The notes beneath the pieces were generated by a model that searched no databases, had not been told where the DNA came from, and saw only the letters and a program-made list of their open reading frames with translations. A stretch of DNA of 5,648 nucleotides from an uncultured Eubacteriales bacterium (GTDB lineage: Bacteria; Bacillota_A; Clostridia; Oscillospirales; Oscillospiraceae), in assembly GCA_949739085.1 (NCBI GenBank), contig CATIYU010000147.1, positions 1-5,648 on the forward strand, written 5' to 3'. Both the position numbers and the translations under genes were made by a program. Below are positions 1-4,980 of the stretch, in pieces. The first letter of the stretch is position 1; each line of letters starts with the position of its first letter.

Positions 1-322
1 CCGCCAGGGAGAAGGCCCCCATATCCGCCACGATGAGGGCGTCCACCCCCGCGCTGTCCAGCAGCTCCAGCCAGTGGGGCAGGCGGTCGATTTCGCTGTT
101 GCGGGCCATGGTGTTCACCGTCACATGGACCCGCACGCTGCGGCTGTGGGCGAAGGCCACCGCCTGGGGCAGCTCCTCCGGGGAAAAATTCCCCGCGAAG
201 GAGCGCATCCCAAAGCTCTGCCCCGCCAGATACACCGCGTCCGCCCCGTAGAGCACCGCCAGCTTCAGCCGTTCCATGTCCCCCGCCGGGGCCAGCAGCT
301 CCGGTTTTTTCCGTTCCGCCAT
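1..322 (-). CDS. Peptidase U32 family protein (RlhA/TrhP-like), N-terminal part
   Basis: This is the first 107 residues of a gene that runs off the left edge. The start ATG (320-322) is preceded by GGGGAG eight bases upstream, overlapping the mltG stop codon, so the two genes are probably translationally coupled. The N-terminus has the family signature: PELLAPAGDMERLKLAVLYG (residues 7-26), then GADAVYL, GQSFGMRSFAGNF and later VHVTVNTM. Despite the name, characterised U32 proteins hydroxylate RNA: E. coli RlhA acts on a 23S rRNA cytidine, and the Bacillus YrrN/YrrO pair (TrhP1/TrhP2) on tRNA wobble uridine. In Bacillus these genes also follow the mltG homologue yrrL, which favours the tRNA 5-hydroxyuridine role here, but that is inference. 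The cysteines expected to bind an Fe-S cluster would lie beyond the window, so the subfamily cannot be settled. Confidence 0.9.
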   Translation of the reverse strand, partial: MAERKKPELLAPAGDMERLKLAVLYGADAVYLAGQSFGMRSFAGNFSPEELPQAVAFAHSRSVRVHVTVNTMARNSEIDRLPHWLELLDSAGVDALIVADMGAFSLA

Positions 323-327
323 GGCGC

Positions 328-1590
328 TTACTCCCCGGACTGGGCCTGGAGCTCCGCCAGGGTCCGTTCGTGTCCGGCCAGGGTCTCATTAAAAATGTGC
401 TTGTCGTCCGGGCCCAGGACGTAGAAGTAGTAGTCCGTCTCCGCGGGCAGCAGGGCCGCGCGGATGGAGGAGATACCGGGGCTGGCGATGGGCGTGGGGG
501 GCAGCCCGGTGTGCTGGTAGAGGTTGTAGGGGCTGTCCAGCGTGGTGTAGTCGGTCTGGGTGATGGGCCGCCCGGCGGCGTAGACCAGGGCCGCGTCGAT
601 TTGCAGCAGGAAGTGGGTCTCCCCGTCGTTCGCCAGGCGGTTGTAGATGACGGAGGCGATGTTCTCCCGGTCGCCGCCGTCGGTCTCCTTCTCGATGAGG
701 GAGGCGATGGTAACGATGTCCTTGAGCGTGTACTGAGACGCCTCCAGCAGCTCCGCCAGGTCCTCGTTGTCCGCAACCTTGGTCTTGAAGTTGCTGAGCA
801 TGGCGTTAAAGGCCAGCTCCGGCTTGCCGCCCACGTAGAAGTTGTAGGTGTCGGGGAAGAGGTAGCCCTCCAGGCGGCTGACGCTGCCCTTGCTCTCCCC
901 GGCCAGGAAGTCGAATTCAAAGGCGTAGTTGGCGGCGGTCTCCGTCAGGTCCTCCACCGAGCCCACCTCCTTCTCCGCCAGCAGGTCGATGATCTGCTTG
1001 ACCGTGTAGCCCTCGGGGATGGTCACGTCCACGGTGACGGCGGAGTCGCCCCGGGTGCGCATGTTCCGGACGAGGGCCATGTAGTCCATGTCTGTATTGA
1101 GGGTGAAGGCGCCCTGGGTGATCTTCTGGTCCGCGTGGTAGAACCTGCAAAAGAGCTTGAAGAACCAGGGGTACTCGATGAGCCCGTTTTCCTTCAGCGC
1201 GGCGGCCACCTGGCCCATGTCGTAGAGCGTGACCTCGCCGCCGTCCCCGTCCAGCTCCGTGCTGGCAACCCACTCCTCTGGGACCTTGAAAGTCACCTCC
1301 CGGTAGGGCTTGTTCAGGGCGGCGAAGTCGTTGGCCAGCAGCCAGCCCACCCCGGCCAGGACGGCGGAGGAGGACCCCACGATGGCCAGCCACAGTATAA
1401 TGGCCAGCAGGGGATTGACCCGCCGCTTTTTCTTCTTTTTCTTTCTGGGTTCTCCCGTTCCGGCGGGGGCGGCGGGGCGGGGGGCGTGCTCCGGGGCCCC
1501 GGCGGCGTTCCGCTGGGCCGCTTCCCGCTCCACGCTCCCGGCGTCCCAGTCCGTGGTGTGGTAGCGGCCATCGTTGTTTTGATTCGTCAT
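328..1590 (-). CDS. mltG: Endolytic murein transglycosylase MltG (YceG family)
   Basis: A 420-residue membrane-anchored enzyme that cleaves nascent peptidoglycan glycan strands and is thought to release or terminate newly made chains. A hydrophilic, Ala/Pro-rich cytoplasmic N-terminus ends in a Lys/Arg run (about 49-57), followed by one membrane helix (about 59-88). A LysM-like part follows (about 120-205), then the YceG catalytic domain. Family motifs seen: IPEGYT (191-196), LEGYLFPDTY (240-249) with E241 as the expected catalytic glutamate, IASLIEKE (295-302), VIYNRL (314-319), LDSPYNLYQHTGLPPTPIA (351-369) and the C-terminal HIF-N-T---H block (398-407). The ATG at 1590 was chosen because AAGGAGG lies nine bases upstream; an upstream in-frame ATG abuts that site too closely. 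The usual LQ-DP-TVIYG segment reads LQIDAALVYAAG here, a mild divergence. It is first gene of an operon with the U32 gene. Confidence 0.95.
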   Translation of the reverse strand: MTNQNNDGRYHTTDWDAGSVEREAAQRNAAGAPEHAPRPAAPAGTGEPRKKKKKKRRVNPLLAIILWLAIVGSSSAVLAGVGWLLANDFAALNKPYREVTFKVPEEWVASTELDGDGGEVTLYDMGQVAAALKENGLIEYPWFFKLFCRFYHADQKITQGAFTLNTDMDYMALVRNMRTRGDSAVTVDVTIPEGYTVKQIIDLLAEKEVGSVEDLTETAANYAFEFDFLAGESKGSVSRLEGYLFPDTYNFYVGGKPELAFNAMLSNFKTKVADNEDLAELLEASQYTLKDIVTIASLIEKETDGGDRENIASVIYNRLANDGETHFLLQIDAALVYAAGRPITQTDYTTLDSPYNLYQHTGLPPTPIASPGISSIRAALLPAETDYYFYVLGPDDKHIFNETLAGHERTLAELQAQSGE

Positions 1591-1622
1591 GGGCGGCATC
1601 CTCCTTCTGTGCCTTGGAATGC

Positions 1623-1651
1623 CCGGACCGGCCCCGGCGGGGGAGGTCCGG
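1623..1651. promoter_or_regulatory. GC-rich hairpin in the mltG / Cys-rich gene divergent region
   Basis: Perfect 7-base inverted arms CCGGACC (1623-1629) and GGTCCGG (1645-1651) enclose an inner CCCC/GGGG pairing. It lies 33 bases upstream of the mltG start and so would sit in the mltG mRNA leader. Read on the plus strand it is followed by AAATTTATTTT, giving it the look of a weak terminator facing the cysteine-rich gene. Role unknown: leader structure, terminator of antisense transcripts from mltG, or protein-binding palindrome. Confidence 0.45.
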
Positions 1652-1701
1652 AAATTTATTTTCCCGGCCAAGCTGCATTCCGCCCGGCCGGTTCATAGGA
1701 T

Positions 1702-1730
1702 AGTTCAGCAAACGATAAGCGAGGTGACAA
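1702..1730 (-). promoter_or_regulatory. Weak candidate mltG promoter
   Basis: On the minus strand TTGTCA (1725-1730) is a five-of-six -35 match. A 17-base spacer leads to TGAACT (1702-1707), a poor -10 hexamer but preceded by TGC, an extended -10 element. If used, it would give a leader of roughly 100 bases containing the 1623-1651 hairpin. The -35 box would overlap the first codons of the divergent cysteine-rich gene. The true mltG promoter may be elsewhere. Confidence 0.25.
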
Positions 1731-1933
1731 ACAGGTGGAACAACGGTGACGGCTGCCTGTGGATCGTCCTGCTCATCATCCTCCTGTGCTGCTGCTGCGG
1801 AACCGGCGGTAACAACAGCTGCTGTTGCTGCTGCGCGCCGTGCGGCCGGGGCGAGAACAGCTCCAACAACTGCCGCTGCGGGTGCTGCTGCAACTGCTGT
1901 AGCTGCAACTGCTGCAACGGGTGCTGCTGCTGA
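1724..1933 (+). CDS. Very cysteine-rich small membrane-anchored protein
   Basis: A 69-residue protein with 24 cysteines (35%). A polar N-terminus, MTNRWNNGDG, leads into a short hydrophobic stretch, CLWIVLLIILL (11-21), and then runs of four and five cysteines (22-25, 33-37). A Gly/Asn/Ser spacer (41-49) follows, then a C-terminal tail of C-C-N / C-C-S repeats ending in three cysteines. I chose the GTG at 1724 because the residues after it look like a natural N-terminus. No ATG fits, and the ribosome site is poor: GAGGTGA overlaps the start itself. I do not recognise a characterised family; it resembles small high-cysteine proteins annotated in Clostridia as chorion-like or HCB. Metal or Fe-S binding, disulfide cross-linking (for example in a spore outer layer) and a membrane anchor are possibilities, none shown. 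Other frames here are also open because the DNA is TGC-repeat-rich; this frame is preferred for its TM-plus-Cys layout. Confidence 0.65.
   Translation: MTNRWNNGDGCLWIVLLIILLCCCCGTGGNNSCCCCCAPCGRGENSSNNCRCGCCCNCCSCNCCNGCCC
1887..1914 (+). repeat. 15-base-period direct repeat inside the Cys-rich gene
   Basis: The 13-base unit GCTGCAACTGCTG occurs at 1887-1899 and again exactly at 1902-1914, a 15-base period equal to five codons. The wider stretch from about 1789 to 1932 is dense in TGC/CTG trinucleotides. This suggests the cysteine tail grew by short tandem duplication, and that copy number may vary between strains. Confidence 0.6.
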
Positions 1934-1960
1934 AGCTACATAGCGAGCCGGGGGCGCGGG

Positions 1961-1984
1961 GGGCGGGAAGAGCCTTCCGCGCCC
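1961..1984. terminator. Possible hairpin terminator between convergent genes
   Basis: GGGCGGGAAG (1961-1970) pairs with CTTCC-G-CGCCC (1974-1984) around an AGC loop: ten base pairs with one bulged G. It lies in the 52-base gap where the cysteine-rich gene and the TagA-like gene converge. On the plus strand six Ts begin ten bases later (1994-1999), which is rather far, and those Ts encode the lysines at the TagA-like C-terminus. No T tract follows on the minus strand. It is therefore a weak terminator at best. Confidence 0.35.
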
Positions 1985-1985
1985 G

Positions 1986-2708
1986 TCAGCGCCGTTTTTT
2001 CTTCTCCCCCGCCGCGTGGACCAAAAACAGGGGGAGCTTCGCCATGCGGCCAATGCGGCTGGGATTTTTCATCAGCCGGTGGAGCCACTCCAGCCCCAGC
2101 TTCTGAAAGGCCGCCGGGGCCCGCTGGACCTGGCCGGAGAAGACGTCCAGGCACCCGCCCAGCCCCACCAGCAGGTGCGCGCCGGTGGCCTGGCCGTTTC
2201 TGCGCATCCACTTCTCCTGCTTGGGCGCGCCGAGGCAGACGAACACCACGTCCGCCCCGCTGGCGCGGATGGCCTCTATGACCGGGCCGTCCTCCTGGAA
2301 GTAGCCGTCGTGGGTCCCCGCCACGCGCAGGCCGGGGTACTGCTTTGGCAGGCGCTCCGCCGCCAGCTCCGCCACGCCGGGCTTGGCCCCCAGCAGATAG
2401 AGGGTCCTGCCGCTCTGGGCCATCCGGCCCATGAGGCCCTGGGCGAACTCGATGCCCGGGGCCCGGCCCTTGAGGGGCGTGCCCAGGATTTTGGCCCCGT
2501 AGACCACCCCGATGCCGTCGGCCAGCACCAGGTCCGCGCCGTTGACGGCCTCCATGGCCTCCGGGTCCGCCCGGCAGATCTCCACAATCTCCGGGTTGGG
2601 GGTGACCACGTAGTGGACGCCCTCCGTCTCCGCCAGGCGTGCGCCCTCGGCCACCGCCTGGTCCAGGGTGATGTTGTCGAAGCCCACGCCCAATATTTCC
2701 ACTCGCAT
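1986..2708 (-). CDS. WecG/TagA/CpsF family glycosyltransferase
   Basis: A 240-residue GT-E fold enzyme of the family that transfers N-acetylmannosamine (TagA/TarA) or ManNAcA (WecG) onto undecaprenyl-diphosphate-GlcNAc on the inner membrane face, an early step of teichoic acid or related wall-polymer synthesis. Motifs: GVGFDN (7-12), VTPNPE (35-40), LADGIGVVYGAKILG (62-76), YLLGAKPGV (104-112), the DGYF turn (134-137), CLGAPKQEKWM (158-168), GLGGCLDVFSG (182-192) and RAPAAFQKLGLEWLHRL (196-212). T36 and D64 match the Thr/Asp pair implicated in catalysis in Thermoanaerobacter TagA. The basic C-terminal appendage ends in EKKKRR. ATG 2708 has AAAGGAGA six bases upstream, so the longer reading frame to 2795 is not used. 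No other wall-polymer genes lie nearby, so sugar donor and polymer are unknown. Confidence 0.93.
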   Translation of the reverse strand: MRVEILGVGFDNITLDQAVAEGARLAETEGVHYVVTPNPEIVEICRADPEAMEAVNGADLVLADGIGVVYGAKILGTPLKGRAPGIEFAQGLMGRMAQSGRTLYLLGAKPGVAELAAERLPKQYPGLRVAGTHDGYFQEDGPVIEAIRASGADVVFVCLGAPKQEKWMRRNGQATGAHLLVGLGGCLDVFSGQVQRAPAAFQKLGLEWLHRLMKNPSRIGRMAKLPLFLVHAAGEKKKRR

Positions 2709-2740
2709 AAGCGGTCTCCTTTCCATTCCGTTCCACCTGG

Positions 2741-2769
2741 AGTATACCACAACCGCCAGGGCTTGTCCA
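2741..2769 (-). promoter_or_regulatory. Sigma-A-type promoter of the TagA-like gene
   Basis: On the minus strand TGGACA (2764-2769), a 17-base spacer and TATACT (2741-2746), with TGG just upstream of the -10 forming an extended element. Five of six bases match consensus in each box. Transcription would start near 2734, leaving about 26 bases of leader with the AAAGGAGA ribosome site. A second extended -10, TGGTACAAT (TACAAT at 2794-2799), lies further upstream but lacks a good -35. Confidence 0.8.
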
Positions 2770-2825
2770 CGGCGGCGGCGGGGCTTTTCCTCCATTGTAC
2801 CAATTTTCCGGGGGCTGTTTTGGGG

Positions 2826-3725
2826 TTAATCTGGGGAAGGGGCCGGTTTTTTCCGCAGGAAGGCGAATTTCGTCTCGCTGCAAACCACCGCCACAAAGAT
2901 GAGGACAAACCCCGCCCCCATCCGGAGGCTGACCCTGTCCCCGGCGAAAAGCACCGAGCACAGCACCCCGAACACCGACTCCAGGGACAAAATCACCGCC
3001 GCCGAGGAGGGGTCCGAGAGGGCCTCCCCCATGTTCTGGAACAGCAGCGCCACCGCCGTGGCCATAACGCCCAGATACAGCAGGGGGAACAGCGTCTCGC
3101 TCCGGGCCAGGGCCGCCGCCGGGAACTCCTCCAGCGCCAGGCCCCCCGCCCAGGCGAAGAGGGCGGAGAAGGCGAACTGGAGCACCGTCAGCAGGTAGAT
3201 GTCCCGCTTCTGGCTCATCTTCGCCACCGCCACGATGTGGGCCGCGTAGAAAACGGCGCACAGCAGCGTCAGCGCATCCCCCTGGTTCACCGTCAGGTCC
3301 CCTTCCAGGGACGCCAGGCCGATGCCCGCCACGCACAGCGCCGCCGCCAGCACGTTGTACCGGTCCGGCCGCGCGCGGGAGACGGCCCAGTACATAAAGG
3401 GCACCATGACGCAGTAGATGCTGGTGAGGAAAGCGTTTTTCGACGGCGTGGTCAGGGCCAGGCCGTAGGTCTGGACGGAGTAGGCCAGGTACAAAAGCCC
3501 CCCCATCGCCGCGCCCCGCCACAGGCAGTCCGGCGTAAAGAGCCGCCACTTCTTCCACCCCAGCGCCCCCAGCAGCGCCGCGCCCATGGTGAAGCGCAGG
3601 GCCAGCAGGTACTGCACCGGCAGCTCGTCCAGGGCGTTTTTCATGATAAAAAAGGAGCTGCCCCAGATGAAGGCGGCGGCGAACAGCATAGGCTTTGCCA
3701 ATTTTTTCAGCGTTGTCTCTTTCAC
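2826..3725 (-). CDS. EamA/DMT family transporter
   Basis: A 299-residue integral membrane protein of the drug/metabolite transporter superfamily, normal length for the ten-helix, two-repeat EamA type. First repeat: about 11-145, opening with the family hallmark FIWGSSFFIMK (19-29), then the RFTMGAALLGALGW and LTSIYCVMVPFMYW helices. Second repeat: about 150-285, with ALTLLCAVFYAAHIVAVAKM (151-170), LYLGVMATAVALLFQNMGEA (217-236) and SAAVILSLESVFGVL (241-255), the last matching the conserved P-x-x-A-x-x-L-x-L-E-P segment with Ser in place of Pro after Glu. The likely start is GTG (3725): AAGGAGGG lies nine bases upstream, within the longer ATG reading frame to 3761, which is therefore rejected. 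Substrate cannot be predicted; the family exports amino acids, metabolites and drugs. No terminator is evident before the TagA-like gene, so some read-through is possible. Confidence 0.93.
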   Translation of the reverse strand: MKETTLKKLAKPMLFAAAFIWGSSFFIMKNALDELPVQYLLALRFTMGAALLGALGWKKWRLFTPDCLWRGAAMGGLLYLAYSVQTYGLALTTPSKNAFLTSIYCVMVPFMYWAVSRARPDRYNVLAAALCVAGIGLASLEGDLTVNQGDALTLLCAVFYAAHIVAVAKMSQKRDIYLLTVLQFAFSALFAWAGGLALEEFPAAALARSETLFPLLYLGVMATAVALLFQNMGEALSDPSSAAVILSLESVFGVLCSVLFAGDRVSLRMGAGFVLIFVAVVCSETKFAFLRKKPAPSPD

Positions 3726-3746
3726 GGCAAAATACCCTCCTTGGAA

Positions 3747-3775
3747 TTGCAAAATAAGCACTAAAATGGTATAGT
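3747..3775 (+). promoter_or_regulatory. Promoter of the HAD phosphatase gene
   Basis: Plus strand: TTGCAA (3747-3752), 17-base spacer, TATAGT (3770-3775) preceded by TGG, an extended -10. Transcription would begin near 3782, giving a leader of about 60 bases. The -35 lies in the transcribed leader of the transporter gene, so the two promoters should compete for polymerase. Confidence 0.65.
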
Positions 3776-3799
3776 ATCAAAGAGCGGCGGAAATGGCAA
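3771..3799 (-). promoter_or_regulatory. Promoter of the EamA transporter gene
   Basis: Minus strand: TTGCCA (3794-3799), 17-base spacer, TACTAT (3771-3776) preceded by TGA, an extended -10. Transcription would begin near 3764, about 40 bases before the GTG start. It overlaps the plus-strand promoter of the HAD gene: the two -10 hexamers share five bases. Confidence 0.65.
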
Positions 3800-3841
3800 G
3801 CCTTTCCACGGAATTTTTACGCCCAACAGGAGAATCTTAAT

Positions 3842-4465
3842 ATGCTGCTTTTTGATTTGGACGGCACCCTCATCGACTCCAACGGCGTCTGGCTGGAGGT
3901 GGACCGGGTCTTCCTCGCCCGCCGGGGCCTCCCCTACAGCCAGGCGTACCACGAGGGGGTGGCCCACTCCATTCTGCCCAACTGCGCCGTATTCACCCGG
4001 GAGTTCTTCGGGCTGGAGGAGAGCTGCGAGGACATCATAGCGGAGTGGATGGAGCTGGCCAGGGACGCCTACGACCACGTGCCATTAAAACCATTTGTCC
4101 GGGAATACCTGGAGAAGTGCCGGGCCGCGGGGCGCCGGATGGCGGTTTTTACCGCCTGCGTGCCCCAGCACTGCCGCGCCGCCATGTCCCGCCACGGCCT
4201 GGACGCCTATTTTGAGCGGGTCATCTTCGCCCAGGAGCTGGGGGTGGATAAAAAAAGCCCCGCCGTGTTCCGGCAGGCGGCGGCGCTGCTGGGGGTATTG
4301 CCCCGGGAGTGCGTGTTCTTCGACGACTCCCTCCCCGCCTGCAAGGGGGCCAAGGCCGCCGGTATGACGGTGGTGGGGGTCCAGGACGCCTGCTCCGGCG
4401 GGAGCCGGGCGGACATGCGGGAGGTCTGCGACCAGTACATCGCCGGGTTCGGGGAGCTGCTGTAA
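3842..4465 (+). CDS. HAD-superfamily hydrolase, subfamily IA phosphatase
   Basis: A 207-residue phosphatase of the haloacid dehalogenase superfamily. Motif I is FDLDGTLIDS (4-13), with D5 as nucleophile and D7 as acid/base. Motif II is VFTA (102-105) with T104. Motif III is the lysine in DKKSP (136-140). Motif IV is VFFDDS (158-163), D161 and D162 being the Mg2+ ligands. A helical C1 cap (about 15-85) sits between motifs I and II, as in the beta-phosphoglucomutase/phosphoglycolate phosphatase branch. All catalytic residues are present, so it should be active on a small phosphorylated metabolite; the substrate cannot be read from sequence. ATG 3842 has AGGAG nine bases upstream. It stands alone, divergent from the transporter, and ends before the hairpin at 4524. 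A mutase instead of a phosphatase is possible but less likely. Confidence 0.92.
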   Translation: MLLFDLDGTLIDSNGVWLEVDRVFLARRGLPYSQAYHEGVAHSILPNCAVFTREFFGLEESCEDIIAEWMELARDAYDHVPLKPFVREYLEKCRAAGRRMAVFTACVPQHCRAAMSRHGLDAYFERVIFAQELGVDKKSPAVFRQAAALLGVLPRECVFFDDSLPACKGAKAAGMTVVGVQDACSGGSRADMREVCDQYIAGFGELL

Positions 4466-4523
4466 AACCCCCGCCTATGGGAAAAGACGCGGACCCGCGC
4501 CCGCGCCTTCTCGCCTCTATATT

Positions 4524-4557
4524 AAAATCCGTCCCGCCAAGGGGCGGTCGGGATTTT
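4524..4557. terminator. Bidirectional intrinsic terminator
   Basis: AAAATCC (4524-4530) pairs with GGATTTT (4551-4557), and CCGCC (4534-4538) pairs with GGCGG (4543-4547) around a four-base AAGG loop; a short imperfect section joins the two stems. It lies between the convergent HAD gene (ends 4465) and the DUF378 gene (ends 4570). On the minus strand the stem ends in TTTTAATAT and begins 12 bases after the DUF378 stop, a good fit. On the plus strand it ends in TTTTGC, a shorter U tract. Confidence 0.75.
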
Positions 4558-4569
4558 GCAGGGGGTTCC

Positions 4570-4782
4570 TCAGGCCACCGCCCCGCCGGGGTCTCTTTCC
4601 CGGAACAGCAGGGAGACGCACCACAGCCCCGCAATGCCCACCAGCGAGTAAATCACCCGGGAGAGCACCGCCATTTGTCCGCCGCACAGGAACGCCACCA
4701 GGTCAAAGCCGAACAGACCCACAGCCCCCCAGTTCAGCGCGCCAATAATGACGAGAACCAGCGCAATCCGATCTAAAACCAT
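4570..4782 (-). CDS. DUF378 family small membrane protein
   Basis: A 70-residue protein of the DUF378 family (the Bacillus YuzA type), whose function is unknown. Two membrane helices: about 5-23, containing the hallmark IIGALNWGAVGLFGFDLVA (12-30), and about 40-60, with SRVIYSLVGIAGLW (41-54). Between them is a short loop, FLCGGQMAVL. The C-terminus RERDPGGAVA is polar. Length and motif order fit the family. ATG 4782 is preceded by GGGAGG nine bases upstream; the nearer ATG in another frame hits a stop after five codons. It is transcribed alone, toward the terminator at 4524-4557. No clear sigma-A promoter was found in the 198-base gap upstream. Confidence 0.92.
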   Translation of the reverse strand: MVLDRIALVLVIIGALNWGAVGLFGFDLVAFLCGGQMAVLSRVIYSLVGIAGLWCVSLLFRERDPGGAVA

Positions 4783-4920
4783 CCTCTCATACCTCCCTTC
4801 TCAGTAGAGCCAACATTGGGCTTCCGCCGTAGTTTGTCCGGTTTCGCCGGTCCTATGCGGCGGCGGCTGTTTCCAGATTCAGCGGTTTTGAAAGATTTTT
4901 CCATTCCCACCTTTATGAAC

Positions 4921-4949
4921 TTGAAAATTTTGGGGAAAGCTTGTATAAT
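4921..4949 (+). promoter_or_regulatory. Near-consensus sigma-A promoter of apgM
   Basis: TTGAAA (4921-4926), a 17-base spacer and a perfect TATAAT (4944-4949). The surrounding DNA is markedly AT-rich for this window. The predicted start near 4956 leaves a leader of about 25 bases. This is the strongest promoter match in the window, consistent with a highly expressed housekeeping gene. Confidence 0.88.
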
Positions 4950-4980
4950 ACCGTCATACTAACCACCAGGAGGCGCCAGC

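Noticed and set aside
370..1698. 442-residue open frame on the plus strand antisense to mltG
   Set aside because: It mirrors the high-GC mltG gene, has a Val/Gly/Gln-rich composition with no domain, and the minus strand encodes an unmistakable MltG.
1705..1917. Gln/Leu-rich 70-residue frame on the minus strand opposite the Cys-rich gene
   Set aside because: It is the reverse reading of TGC/CTG repeats (CAG = Gln); it lacks a ribosome site and a domain layout.
1789..1932. TGC-rich tract considered as a CRISPR or satellite array
   Set aside because: There are no spacers or uniform repeat units; the pattern is explained by Cys codons plus short duplications.
1746..1943. Ala/Thr-rich 65-residue frame on the plus strand overlapping the Cys-rich gene
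   Set aside because: It is the GCT/GCA reading of the same trinucleotide repeats, without a ribosome site or sensible N-terminus.
2016..3764. 582-residue open frame on the plus strand
   Set aside because: Antisense shadow of the same two genes; Gln/His/Arg-rich, with no recognisable motif.
1936..3780. 614-residue open frame on the minus strand across the TagA-like and EamA genes
   Set aside because: It is an out-of-frame Gly/Arg/Pro-rich shadow spanning two well-supported genes and the promoter between them.
4309..4776. 155-residue plus-strand frame over the end of the HAD gene and the DUF378 gene
   Set aside because: It crosses the HAD stop, the terminator hairpin and the antisense of DUF378; composition is random for high-GC DNA.
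4854..4960. Short plus-strand ORF beginning ATGCGGCGGCGG upstream of apgM
   Set aside because: It has no ribosome site, no family resemblance, and runs through the apgM promoter.
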